From assembly GCA_913046035.1 (NCBI GenBank), contig CAJWSW010000003.1:1-64000 (forward strand): a DNA stretch of 64,000 nt, written 5' to 3'. The stretch comes from an uncultured Alphaproteobacteria bacterium. GTDB taxonomy: Bacteria; Pseudomonadota; Alphaproteobacteria; MPNO01; UBA830. Both the position numbers and the translations under genes were made by a program. Positions 10,298 to 20,398 of this stretch are shown piece by piece. Under the pieces are notes generated by a model that worked only from the letters and a program-made list of their open reading frames with translations, was not told the origin of the DNA and did no database searches. Each line of letters begins with the position of its first letter. The stretch's first letter is position 1.

Positions 10298-10921
10298 ATG
10301 CCGTCGCAAGATCGAACAGGTGAAACTCCCAAACAACTTGCCGAGGTCGGCGCTCTACCAATCCCTGAGCCAGATACGTTAGATGAGGATCTACAGAAAT
10401 ACATGGCGGTCTGCCAACAAAAACTGGGACATGTTCCTAACGTAATTAAAGTATTCTCCTTTCGTCCGGCGAAGTTACGAACCTTCATCGCAAAGTACAA
10501 CGAGTTAATGTTGTCGGACGAGAGCAGCTTGAGCCACTTGGAACGGGAAATGATTGCCGTAGTCGTTTCTTGCGTTAACAGGTGCGTCTATTGCCTTGCT
10601 TCGCATGGTCAGGCAGTTCGAGAACTTTCTGGTGATCCGGTCTTGGGTGACATCCTGTCTATTAATTATCGGGAGGCCAATCTGACGCCGCGGCAGCGAG
10701 CAATGCTTGATCATGCTTGGAATATGACCTCCGCTCCCTGGGAAAGCGGCGCGAGTGACCGTCAGGCGCTTTTCGATGCTGGACTTTCCCCTGAGGAAAT
10801 TTTCGATGTGAACGATGTAATTTCTTTTTTCAACTACACTAACCGGATGGCCCAGAGCCTCGGTATGCAGCCAAATGAATACTATTTCGGACGAAATCGG
10901 CTTCCTGATCCGGCGGGATAA
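10298..10921 (+). CDS. AhpD-like / carboxymuconolactone decarboxylase family peroxidase-related protein
   Basis: CVYCLASHGQAVREL CxxC...H motif characteristic of AhpD-like proteins. Confidence 0.85.
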   Translation: MPSQDRTGETPKQLAEVGALPIPEPDTLDEDLQKYMAVCQQKLGHVPNVIKVFSFRPAKLRTFIAKYNELMLSDESSLSHLEREMIAVVVSCVNRCVYCLASHGQAVRELSGDPVLGDILSINYREANLTPRQRAMLDHAWNMTSAPWESGASDRQALFDAGLSPEEIFDVNDVISFFNYTNRMAQSLGMQPNEYYFGRNRLPDPAG

Positions 10922-11106
10922 CAGAGATGCACAGTGATTGGTCTCTCAAAATGGCTGCTAACTATCAAAGGCGCGACCGGTGTGTTTTGCCAACAATTTA
11001 GGCGTTGCGAGCTCTTGCTAGGCCCCATTTCGGTATAAGGGCTTTATCAGACAAAATAATAACTACACTGTTTCCCTGCGCGGTGGGTTTGCGCTACACC
11101 CGCTAT

Positions 11107-12786
11107 ATGTCTCCAGTTTCTATGAAATTCGGACTCGAGGCCCAGGCGGCAATGGTAAGAGGTGTCAACCTGCTAGCCGATACGGTTGCGGTTACACTTG
11201 GTCCGTGTGGTCGCCTGGTGTTGGTTGAGGCCGCTAAGGGCTCTGGCCCGCCACGCATCACGAAAGATGGTGTGGCGGTGGCGGATGCACTACAGGTCGG
11301 GGGTCCGATGGAGCAGATGGGGCTACGTCTAGTGCGCCGCGCAGGGCAACGTGTTGGGGAGGAAATTGGCGATGGTACCACGACAACTATTCTTCTAGCC
11401 CGAGCGCTTGTTCTTGAGGGGCTTGCGGCAGTTGCAGCGGGATATGACGTCATGGCGCTCAGGCATGCATTGCAAGACGGCGTAGCGGCCGTAGTCGAGG
11501 GGCTGCGTCGCATGGCGCGGCCGATTGAAGGATGGGCGGACTATATTCAGGTGGCAACAATTTCGGCCAATGGAGATACTGCCCTTGGGGAGATAATCGC
11601 TGAGGCATTTAACGCAGTAGATAAAGACGGTGTCGTCTCCGTCGAAAGCGGCAAAATCTTGGATACAACCTGGGAAAAGCTGAATGGGCTTCAATGGGAT
11701 GGAGGGTATGTTTCACCCTATTTTATGACCAACGCGTCCACTACTGAATGCCAATACGATAATCCCATGATCCTGCTGACAGAGCACACAATTGAGGACC
11801 ACACGTCATTACTTCGACCTTTGGAAGCCGCGGTGAGGGCGGGGAGACCTCTCCTGATTGTTGCTGAGGGGGTTAAGGGCGAAGCGTTACGTACACTCAC
11901 TCTTAATAAAATAAAAAACAATCTCCGCGTTGTGGCTGGAAAAGGACCACAATTCGGTGATCGACGACGGGATACTCTGGAAGATGTGGCACTGCTGACT
12001 GGCGGAAAATTAGTGTCTGATCGTCGTGGTGATAGCTTAAAAGTTATTGATCCGGAGACGCTCGGTAGTGCCAAGCGAATCATTTTAACACAGCATAAAA
12101 CTACGATCATCGGTGGTATGGGACGTACTTCAGCAATTGAGAAGCGGGCTAATGGTATTCGTGCCATGCAAAGTTTAGAGAATAATACCCCTTTCCAGGA
12201 AAAGACGCTGCGTGAGCGCCTCGCTAAATTGACGGGTGGTGTTGCAATTATCCGGGTGGGCGGCGCAAGTGAAGCAGAATTGAAAGAACGAAAAGACCGT
12301 GCCGATGATGCGGTAAACGCTCTTCGTGCTGCCGCGAATGAGGGTGTTCTTCCGGGTGGGGGATCGGCTTATATTCACGCGTCGCGCGTTCTTGACGATG
12401 GCGGAACGGAAATCAGCCGTGTCGCGGCACGAATTTTACGACGTGCCCTAGCAGTCCCTGCTATCCGTATTGCTGATAATGCCGGATATAACGGCCGCGA
12501 AGTAGCAGCCACGATATTGCTCGAGGGGGTTTCTAGTAACGGTTTCGACGCCAGTGTTGGTGTCATTAGAGACTTGTTTGCGGCTGGCGTCATTGATCCG
12601 GCCAGGGTATCAATTTCGGCGCTCGAAGCTGCCAATTCTGTAGCGTCGCTGTTATTGACAGCAGAAACGGTTATTGCGCGACCAACGCGCCCGCCGCGGC
12701 CGACGAAATCGGATGAGATCCCTTTTGGTCCGGAAGCAAAAGATATGACTGCGGAGGAGGCAAGCAGTTACGGTCTTGTCTCATAA
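11107..12786 (+). CDS. Divergent GroEL-type chaperonin (Cpn60 paralogue)
   Basis: MKFGLEAQAAMVRGVNLLADTVAVTLGP, TKDGVAVA, GDGTTTTILLA, FGDRRRDTLEDVALLTGG; no GGM-rich tail. Start chosen at MSPVSMKFG within the longer ORF. Confidence 0.9.
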   Translation: MSPVSMKFGLEAQAAMVRGVNLLADTVAVTLGPCGRLVLVEAAKGSGPPRITKDGVAVADALQVGGPMEQMGLRLVRRAGQRVGEEIGDGTTTTILLARALVLEGLAAVAAGYDVMALRHALQDGVAAVVEGLRRMARPIEGWADYIQVATISANGDTALGEIIAEAFNAVDKDGVVSVESGKILDTTWEKLNGLQWDGGYVSPYFMTNASTTECQYDNPMILLTEHTIEDHTSLLRPLEAAVRAGRPLLIVAEGVKGEALRTLTLNKIKNNLRVVAGKGPQFGDRRRDTLEDVALLTGGKLVSDRRGDSLKVIDPETLGSAKRIILTQHKTTIIGGMGRTSAIEKRANGIRAMQSLENNTPFQEKTLRERLAKLTGGVAIIRVGGASEAELKERKDRADDAVNALRAAANEGVLPGGGSAYIHASRVLDDGGTEISRVAARILRRALAVPAIRIADNAGYNGREVAATILLEGVSSNGFDASVGVIRDLFAAGVIDPARVSISALEAANSVASLLLTAETVIARPTRPPRPTKSDEIPFGPEAKDMTAEEASSYGLVS

Positions 12787-12874
12787 CGCATTTCATCCCC
12801 GTATGTGATCGACATAAATATCTTGGGAAATTGGGAGCATTTATCCCGCTTGCATCGGCGCCTATCCTCGTTCA

Positions 12875-13792
12875 TTGAAAGTCATGGATTTGCCAAACAA
12901 CCCTTCTGGTCCACCATTCCTAAATATCTGGCTCCGATTACCGCCTAATTTCCGGGGGATATTATGGCTTAGCATGGGGACGTTTCTATTCGCCGTAGTC
13001 GATGTTTTTGTAAAATCGCTGGGTGGGCGGTTTGATCCGCTTCAGATAGCATTTTTTCGCTACGGCTGTGGACTAATTTTTCTGATCCCCATCTTCCTGC
13101 GCCTTGGCATAACAAACATGAAGACGGACCGTTTGCCACTGCATCTCCTTCGCATGTTTCTCGCGTTTGCTGCGCAGCTCGGTATCTTTGTAACCATCAT
13201 CTACATGCCTCTTGCCGAGGCAACAGCGTTTATGTTTTCGAAACCATTGTTTACCACCGTAGTTGCCATATTCTTGTTGCATGAGGTCGTTACGCGACAG
13301 CGATGGGCTGCGACATTCATCGGCTTCATCGGTGTACTCGTGTTGTCGCGGCCGGGGGCGGAGGCATTCAACCCTTTGGCCATTGTCGCCATTCTTTCTG
13401 CTCTCACATTCGCAATCGCTAATGTGTTGATCCGAAGGCTATCAACTACTGAACCAACCGCCCGTATCCTTTTTTTCTATCATATAGGAGGTGTTTTTTT
13501 ATTCCTTGCACCGGCTGCTTGGGTATGGACCATGCCGGTTGGTATCGAATGGCTAAAGTTAATTGGGATTGGCGGGCTGACGACGCTGGGTATTTTCGGC
13601 TTTATGCGTGCCTTCGCAGTAGGCGAAGCAAACGCTGTTGGGCCGGCAGAAAACGTTCGTTTAATATATGCCGCGTTATTTGGCTATTTCCTGTTTTCGG
13701 AAGTTCCCTCCATCTGGGCGGTTATCGGTGCTCTGATTATTGTTGCTAGCACCTATTTCATCGCTCAGGTAGAGGTGCGAAAGCGGAATTGA
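12875..13792 (+). CDS. EamA/DMT family transporter
   Basis: 305 aa multi-TM protein with two EamA-like repeats. Confidence 0.85.
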   Translation: MKVMDLPNNPSGPPFLNIWLRLPPNFRGILWLSMGTFLFAVVDVFVKSLGGRFDPLQIAFFRYGCGLIFLIPIFLRLGITNMKTDRLPLHLLRMFLAFAAQLGIFVTIIYMPLAEATAFMFSKPLFTTVVAIFLLHEVVTRQRWAATFIGFIGVLVLSRPGAEAFNPLAIVAILSALTFAIANVLIRRLSTTEPTARILFFYHIGGVFLFLAPAAWVWTMPVGIEWLKLIGIGGLTTLGIFGFMRAFAVGEANAVGPAENVRLIYAALFGYFLFSEVPSIWAVIGALIIVASTYFIAQVEVRKRN

Positions 13793-13841
13793 GTTCAAAA
13801 CGTTCAGTTGTCACTATTTGTTTTTATAAGAGGGGGAAAGT

Positions 13842-14597
13842 ATGACCGAGACAGCCATTTTCGAAGCCGGCGGATACCGCTACGTTCGTGGTCCATTTCA
13901 ATATTCCGGAGGCGTTGCAGCTGAAGATGGATTTGCAATCGAGCGTGTGCGGTTCCAAACACCCGTACCTTTAGAGGAGGGTTTCGCTCGGATTGAGGCA
14001 TACTTGGATGGGATTGGCCGACCCTACACAGCATTTGCCGCTTGCGAGCTTCGATCGCCAGAGCCTTTCTCGGAGCAGGGCTTTATCGATTTTAATCGTG
14101 TTTATGTTGGGACGTTGGAGCGATGGGGTGTCTTCAGGGATGATGAAAATCCAGTAGCACGTTCCAATGTATGTCCGGAAATAGATGGTCCGTCAGAACC
14201 TAGTTTTCATGCATTTAGTTATACCGTGCCGGCCGAAAAAGGTCTTGCGCCTAGTTTTGTGATTGCAGGGTCGGCAGAATCTCCTGAAGGGGGAGCGACA
14301 TACGAGGAACGCATTATACGGCTCGGCGAGACGTCCGAGGATGCAATGCTTCAAAAGGCGCAATATGTGATCGGAGCTATGGAAACTCGAATGTCTGCGC
14401 TAGGGGTCAGCTGGCGTAATTCGACGGTTACGCATGCCTATACGATCCATGATCTGCACCCCTTTCTTGCCGACGAACTTGTTTCCCGCGGAGCTGCAGC
14501 AGCCGGATTAACCTGGGTTTATGCCCGCCCGCCGGTCGTTGGCCTTGAGTACGAAATGGATGTAAGAGGCGTGTATTCCGAACATGTGGTGATTTGA
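13842..14597 (+). CDS. Two-domain RidA/YjgF-fold-like protein, possibly related to the 2-aminomuconate-type deaminase CnbZ
   Basis: C-terminal half (MLQKAQYVIGAMETRMSALGVSWRNSTVTHAYTIHDLHPF) is reminiscent of the RidA fold; assigned from memory of the family. Confidence 0.45.
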   Translation: MTETAIFEAGGYRYVRGPFQYSGGVAAEDGFAIERVRFQTPVPLEEGFARIEAYLDGIGRPYTAFAACELRSPEPFSEQGFIDFNRVYVGTLERWGVFRDDENPVARSNVCPEIDGPSEPSFHAFSYTVPAEKGLAPSFVIAGSAESPEGGATYEERIIRLGETSEDAMLQKAQYVIGAMETRMSALGVSWRNSTVTHAYTIHDLHPFLADELVSRGAAAAGLTWVYARPPVVGLEYEMDVRGVYSEHVVI

Positions 14598-14831
14598 CGT
14601 AACAGCACTGACTTTTCGACGCATCCGACCTGGCTAAAAACCAAGAAGGGTCTGAAGCATTGTTAGTCTGCAAATAATAATCAGCCAAGGGTAAGTTTTG
14701 TCTGTATTAATTGGCACACCACATATCCTAGCCAGTATTGAGGCTACGTAAGTATGTGCGCAGGCTCTGCATCAATCGCTAAGCAGATCGTTATGAATGT
14801 CATTTCCATGCCGGCTGCTAACGTCCCGTCC

Positions 14832-15487
14832 ATGCGTGAACGTGTTTCTGTGCCGGAGTGGTAGACGCGGATCCAGCTTGTCGCCTTTACCGCCTATTTG
14901 GGGTTAGACGATTTGACCGCGAACCACTTTCCGGCGCGTGTGCCGGATGCTTCCAATCGCTTTCTTATTAAGCCGACGGCCCTGCTATTTTCCGAGGTAA
15001 CAGCATCTAACCTCTGTTGTTACAACCAAAAACGTGAATTCCTGTACGAAACTGCGCATGCTTCCAATCCGGCTGGCCCACGCATTCACGGTTCGATACT
15101 TCAGGCCCGGATGGATGTAATGGCAACGATATACCTCCATACAACAGCCGGCGCGGCTGTCTCAGCCATGGACTTGTGGCTTGAAATTTATTTCTTAGGC
15201 TTCAATGCGCTTCGCTGGTCAGGATGCATATCATCGTTACGAAGGTTTGGTCCACAAAGCTGAGGAAGGTCCCCGTCTGGTCGCCGACCTTGGAAAAAAG
15301 CATGTGATGTTTTTGAAAACCACGGGACATTGATCACCGGCCGGTCAACAACCGAATGTTTCCTGCTGCACCATTACTTGGAACGAGCATACGAGATTCA
15401 AATTGCGGCTATGGCATCCGGCGTGGTTTTGAGGAAGCCGCCTACAAATGAATGCCTCCAACTTATAACCTACCTCGATGTGACATA
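14832..15487 (+). pseudogene. Class II aldolase/adducin family protein, disrupted
   Basis: MRERVSVPEW*TRIQLVAFTAYLGLDDLTANHFPARVPDASNRFLIKPTALLFSEVTASNL with in-frame TAG at 14862-14864. The similarity continues in other frames as QDAYHRYEGLVHKAEEGPRLVADLGKKHVMFLK and HGTLITGRSTTECFLLHHYLERAYEIQIAAMASG. Confidence 0.85.
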
Positions 15488-15500
15488 AGATAATGCCGGA

Positions 15501-16130
15501 CTATTTGTCGTTTGTCTCGTTCTTCGAGAACAAACGTTCACGCTCCTTTGCTTCGGCTCTTGTCATTCCCCAGGTCGGTGGAATTTTTAGGTACTCCTTT
15601 TCTTCGGGTGTGTTGTCACGCCCAAGGATTTTATTTCGGTGAGGGAACCTCCCAAACTTCCTAATCGCGTCGCGATGGCCAATTGCAGACCGCATGGATT
15701 TCTCATCATTGAGGGTCTTATATTTTTCGACTGCAATATCCTGGTCTGAGAGGTTTTCGCTGTGTACAAATGGAAGATAGAAAAATTTTCGGGGCTCAAC
15801 GCTCATCATTTTGTCGTATCCGCGCTCTAGTGCGATGCGCGAAATTGCACGTGCTTTTGGGTCTGTATGAAACGCTTCACTAGTGCCGCGATATATATTT
15901 CGCGGGAACTGGTCCAGTGAGATCACGAGAGCCAGACATTCCGCCGGTGCTTCTTGAAGATAATCTAAATTGCCAGCCGCGGCCTGCTTGTGGATATCCT
16001 CAAAATTATTGATCAATTCAGTATCGAATTCTGGTGTCGATTTAAACCAGATATTATTTCTTTCGATATTCGATGTCAGGTCGACGGTTCTAAACCAGAA
16101 ATGAAGGATATCTTGGGCTGTTGGATCCAT
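15501..16130 (-). CDS. DUF924 family protein
   Basis: ILHFWFR... and SLDQFPRNIYRGTSEAFHTDPKAR motifs typical of the family. Confidence 0.88.
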   Translation of the reverse strand: MDPTAQDILHFWFRTVDLTSNIERNNIWFKSTPEFDTELINNFEDIHKQAAAGNLDYLQEAPAECLALVISLDQFPRNIYRGTSEAFHTDPKARAISRIALERGYDKMMSVEPRKFFYLPFVHSENLSDQDIAVEKYKTLNDEKSMRSAIGHRDAIRKFGRFPHRNKILGRDNTPEEKEYLKIPPTWGMTRAEAKERERLFSKNETNDK

Positions 16131-16228
16131 ATGCGGGCGTTGCTCAATATCTCTGAGTTTGGCGGAGTTCTTCGAAATATGGGGTGATCTTCTGCGGAAA
16201 ATTGGTAGGTGATAGAACTAGGGAAAAT

Positions 16229-16633
16229 TTACTGTTTGCGGTCGCTTTGAGCCCAATCGTGATCTGCAATGTCAAATACGAGTCCATTGGGATCTTTATA
16301 CTTTGTCTCCGCATCGACGCCAGGAATGTTGTCTGGCAGTTCCATAAAAAATTCACCGCCCAATTTGATCGCCTTTTCGCCCGTTGCTTCCTTGTCCTCG
16401 ACGACGAAGCCTACGTGGTGCAGGCCGGCCCAATCTGGTCCATTCTTGCCGCCCTTTGTACCCTCCGGGAAATGCAGCAAAGTCAAATTCATTGTACCAT
16501 CTGAGAGCATTACAGCATTGCCGAACTCGCTTTCAACGTCGCAAACGCGGTCTAGTTCAAAAAGCTGTTCGTAGTACGCGGCGGTCTCCTCGAGATTTGG
16601 GACCTGCATGGCAATATGGCGCAGCTTAGCCAT
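16229..16633 (-). CDS. VOC (glyoxalase/bleomycin resistance) family protein
   Basis: LRHIAMQVPNLEETAAYYEQLF...LHHVGFVVED...YKDPNGLVFDIAD. Confidence 0.88.
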   Translation of the reverse strand: MAKLRHIAMQVPNLEETAAYYEQLFELDRVCDVESEFGNAVMLSDGTMNLTLLHFPEGTKGGKNGPDWAGLHHVGFVVEDKEATGEKAIKLGGEFFMELPDNIPGVDAETKYKDPNGLVFDIADHDWAQSDRKQ

Positions 16634-16698
16634 CGCGGAATTCCTTTTTTCGTCTTTTTTCTACTGCCATTTTGCGGCGATCTGCTTAAGCTGTCCAT

Positions 16699-17853
16699 AT
16701 GCGCATAAAAAACATTCGCGAACGACCGATTTCCCTGTCAGATCCTATGTCAAATGCTGGGATTAGCTATCTTCATATGACTGCTTCGGCCGTCGCTATT
16801 GATATAGACGCCGGCGAAAAAGGTATAGTTACCGGATACGGGTTCTCGTCAGTCGGTCGATATGCCCAGAGTGGACTGATCGCGGAACGGTTTGCGCCGC
16901 GATTGATGGCCTGTGAAGAGTTGGAGGGCGCAGATGGTGGGCTCGACCCAGTGAGAGCGTGGGCCTCAATGATGACAAATGAAAAGGCGGGGGGCGACGG
17001 CGATCGAGCCGGCGCAATTGGCGTGCTTGATATGGCTCTGTGGGATGCAGCAGCGAAGATCGAAGGGATGCCCCTTTGGCAACTTTTATCGGAGCGTTTT
17101 AACGAACAAAAATATCACAAGCATGTGCCGGTTTACGCGACTGGTGGACATTATTATCCCGACGGCGACGTCAATGCTCTGATGGAGGAGGTTAAAGGTT
17201 ACCTCGACCAGGGCTTTAAAACGATAAAGATCAAGTGCGGGCAGAATGATATTGCCGATGACTGCGCTAGGATCGAGGCCGCTTTATCGCTGCTTGATTA
17301 CGACGGATCTCGATTGGCAGTCGACGTCAACTGTATGTGTTCAACGTCCCGTGAAACGCAGGAAATGGCGGATGCCTATTCACCATTTAAGCTGGCTTGG
17401 ATTGAGGAGCCAGGGCATCCCCACGACTTCGAACTATTAACTGCTTTGACCAAATATTATGATGGCCCGATTGCAACCGGCGAAAACTTGTTCTCAATGT
17501 CTGAGACATACAATCTTCTGAGCTACGGAGGCTTGCGGTCGGATCGCGACTTGGTCCAGGTTGATCCGGCGTTGTCATACGGCATATTTGAGTACACAAG
17601 GATCATTGCCCTTATGGAAGCCGGTAAATGGTCTCGGTCTCAGTTGGTGCCGCATGCTGGCCATCTTCTAGCATATCATGCTGTGGCAGGTTTGCAGCTT
17701 GGCGCACACGAGATTGCGGCTCGGCCGGATTTTCTCCTCGGTGGGCTTCACGATGGTGTCGAGATTGCTGACGGCGAGGGAACGCTTCCCCAGTCGTCAG
17801 GCATCGGTTTTGAAACGCATGGAAAGCTGTGGGAGGTTTTGAAGACCGTTTAG
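16699..17853 (+). CDS. Mandelate racemase/muconate lactonizing enzyme family (enolase superfamily), D(-)-tartrate dehydratase-like
   Basis: FKTIKIKCGQ, RLAVDVNCMC, WIEEPGHPHDFE, GENLFS and QLVPHAGH motifs. Confidence 0.82.
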   Translation: MRIKNIRERPISLSDPMSNAGISYLHMTASAVAIDIDAGEKGIVTGYGFSSVGRYAQSGLIAERFAPRLMACEELEGADGGLDPVRAWASMMTNEKAGGDGDRAGAIGVLDMALWDAAAKIEGMPLWQLLSERFNEQKYHKHVPVYATGGHYYPDGDVNALMEEVKGYLDQGFKTIKIKCGQNDIADDCARIEAALSLLDYDGSRLAVDVNCMCSTSRETQEMADAYSPFKLAWIEEPGHPHDFELLTALTKYYDGPIATGENLFSMSETYNLLSYGGLRSDRDLVQVDPALSYGIFEYTRIIALMEAGKWSRSQLVPHAGHLLAYHAVAGLQLGAHEIAARPDFLLGGLHDGVEIADGEGTLPQSSGIGFETHGKLWEVLKTV

Positions 17854-17981
17854 GTGACTGCTGTTCAGAGCTAGGCACCTCCTAATGTCCTGCTACTATA
17901 TACACGCATAGAAATTTTGAGGTGTAAGCCGGTATTATTGTCCGGGGTTTTATAAACGCAAAAGTATTAACGAGGATAAAA

Positions 17982-18962
17982 ATGTCGCAAACAGTTAAAG
18001 CTATCCGAATACATGAAACCGGCGGGCCTGATGTAATGCGCTGGGAAAACGTCGACGTCAACGAACCGCAATCGGGAGAAGTTTTAATCCGACATACGAT
18101 TGCCGGTCTGAATTTTATAGATATCAATCACCGGGCAGGGACCTATCCGCTCACGTCTTTACCGGCGATTATAGGGATGGAGGCAGCAGGCGAGATAGAG
18201 GCCGTGGGCGACGGGGTAACTATGTTTGCGCCGGGTGATCGTGTAGTGCATTGCATGAATGTTGGCGCGTATTCGGAGAAGATGATTATTGGGGCAGATC
18301 GACTGATCCGGCTTGCTGACCACACTTCAGATGAAGTAGCGGCGGCTGCAACACTTCAAGGCCTTACGGCGCATTACTTGCTGCATGAATCCTGGAAAGT
18401 TGAGCCTGGCGATCGTGTATTGGTGCAGGCTGCAGCTGGCGGCGTCGGTCTTCTGTTGTGCCAGTGGGCCAGCTACAAGGGGGCGACGGTAATCGGTACA
18501 GTCGGCAATGACGAGAAAGCTGAATATGCTTTGGCACACGGTTGCGCACACCCGATAGTCTACACTCGAGAAGATTTTGTAGAACAGGTGAGTGAAATTA
18601 CCAATGGGAAGGGCGTGGACGTCGTCTATGACGCCGTCGGCAAGGATACCTTTGAAAAAGGTTTGTCATGCATTTCTGAACGTGGCCGGATGGTTTCTTA
18701 TGGTGTCGCGTCGGGGCCGATCGAACCTGTTGATTTGCGCGTTTTGCGCTCCCGCTCCGCTTCAATTGCGTGTGGCGGTCTAGGTAGCTTTATCAAGGAC
18801 CCAACCGAGCGTGGAGCCAACGCCGATGAACTCTTTAGCCTGATTGCGGATGGAACCCTAAAAGTGGAAATTAATCAACGTTACGCGCTTTGCGATGTAG
18901 CGGATGCACATCGCGAGCTTGCAAGTCGGAAAACTATAGGTTCGAGTATACTTATAATTTGA
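17982..18962 (+). CDS. NADPH:quinone oxidoreductase-type zinc-independent MDR family protein
   Basis: MSQTVKAIRIHETGGPDVMRWENV...VLVQAAAGGVGLLLCQWA. Confidence 0.9.
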   Translation: MSQTVKAIRIHETGGPDVMRWENVDVNEPQSGEVLIRHTIAGLNFIDINHRAGTYPLTSLPAIIGMEAAGEIEAVGDGVTMFAPGDRVVHCMNVGAYSEKMIIGADRLIRLADHTSDEVAAAATLQGLTAHYLLHESWKVEPGDRVLVQAAAGGVGLLLCQWASYKGATVIGTVGNDEKAEYALAHGCAHPIVYTREDFVEQVSEITNGKGVDVVYDAVGKDTFEKGLSCISERGRMVSYGVASGPIEPVDLRVLRSRSASIACGGLGSFIKDPTERGANADELFSLIADGTLKVEINQRYALCDVADAHRELASRKTIGSSILII

Positions 18963-19093
18963 CGCTTCAATTTTGTTACAGTGGTGACGTTTTATAGAAG
19001 GCTGAGTTATGATCGCGGCTATCTGTAATACTCATAACAGAGTTTTACTGCGTTCCAGCTTCCCCCGCCTTTCCTTTGCTTTAAATTGGAGGA

Positions 19094-20398
19094 TTAGGCA
19101 CTCATCAGATCGCGCCAGGCGGAATATTGGGCGCGGAGAGGTAGCTCACTGGTCCCTACTTCGCCAATTTTGCCCCCGTCATCCTGCTTACGATCGTGGC
19201 CAAGTCCCCGTGATAAATCGATCCAGTCGGTATCGGACTGACATAGCGCCATCTGTATGTTGTTGAACATGGCGATATCGTCGGTCGTGATTTGCGACGC
19301 CGGAGAGTTAAGTGCAGTAAGAAAACGAACGCTCCGCTGATACATTTCTTCGGGTGCGCCTTTTAAGCGGAAACACATCGAATGCACAATGGTTCGATCC
19401 ACGCTCTCAGGCTGGAGCAAACGCATCTGTTGGTGTTTAGGATTAAGGATCAGGTTTGGGTAAATAAGGTGGTTAAAAGTATCCCAACTCATTATGTCGT
19501 CGGCTCGGTTTTCACCATAGGCGTCGACCATTGATTTTCTGTATTGGTTTACCACCGGGTCTCCGTCGTTTGATTGGGTAATAGGACCTTCTTTGTAAAA
19601 GCCACCCATATAGGAATGACCGCCGGCGAAACCGTGGATCTCGACCTCGTCCATTTTCGATAATGGTAGTCCATTTCCCTTAAACATTTGCAGCGCGTGG
19701 TTCTCTATTTCATTTTCGAGACCATCGGCGACTGACTGGGCGGCGTCTACGGATGACGCATGGACGATCGATGCATGCATTAGGTCGTTGGCGTTCTCCA
19801 TGTGAAGCTTCCAATTACCCTTGTATTGCTGCCTAAAGCCGCCACCTGACATTTCAATCTCGCCGCCTGGAGCACGATCTACCATATTGTCAAAGGCTCT
19901 TGTCATCGGTCCGAGATACTCGATTAGCGACGGTCCATATGGCGCCTTGCTTGCGAAGATAAAGCCGCGGTAAATATCAACCCGGGCGGCGCGGTCTAAC
20001 GCTAAAGCGGGATCTTTAGGGTCGATTTTCCCGTTATAACCCCTCCCGTGTGGGATGCCGATCAGAGAGCCATCGGTCGCGAAGGACCATCCGTGGTAAG
20101 GACAAACGAAACGTTTCTTAGCGCCCCGTCGGGCGCTACAAATCTTCATGCCGCGATGGGTGCAACGGTTGGCGAAGACGTGGATTTCTCCGTCGGTGTG
20201 GCGTGAAACGATCATTGGGCGTTTGCCGATGTAAGCGGTGACGAACTGGCCTGGTTCTGAAAGTTGGCTTTCATGAGCGACGAATAACCAGACATGGTTG
20301 TAAATACGTTCCATTTCCGCGTCGAAAATCGTCGCATCGGTGTAAACTCTCCGATGCACACGACCTTCCTGAGCGAGGTCTGTGAATTTATCTGTCAT
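19094..20398 (-). CDS. Rieske aromatic ring-hydroxylating dioxygenase alpha subunit
   Basis: CTHRGMKIC...CPYHGWSF Rieske motif; ENANDLMHASIVH catalytic iron motif. Confidence 0.9.
   Translation of the reverse strand: MTDKFTDLAQEGRVHRRVYTDATIFDAEMERIYNHVWLFVAHESQLSEPGQFVTAYIGKRPMIVSRHTDGEIHVFANRCTHRGMKICSARRGAKKRFVCPYHGWSFATDGSLIGIPHGRGYNGKIDPKDPALALDRAARVDIYRGFIFASKAPYGPSLIEYLGPMTRAFDNMVDRAPGGEIEMSGGGFRQQYKGNWKLHMENANDLMHASIVHASSVDAAQSVADGLENEIENHALQMFKGNGLPLSKMDEVEIHGFAGGHSYMGGFYKEGPITQSNDGDPVVNQYRKSMVDAYGENRADDIMSWDTFNHLIYPNLILNPKHQQMRLLQPESVDRTIVHSMCFRLKGAPEEMYQRSVRFLTALNSPASQITTDDIAMFNNIQMALCQSDTDWIDLSRGLGHDRKQDDGGKIGEVGTSELPLRAQYSAWRDLMSA

Noticed and set aside
14898-15263. 121 aa ORF as an independent gene
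   Set aside because: It is the central piece of a frameshifted class II aldolase; its last residues are out of frame and the similarity continues in other frames.
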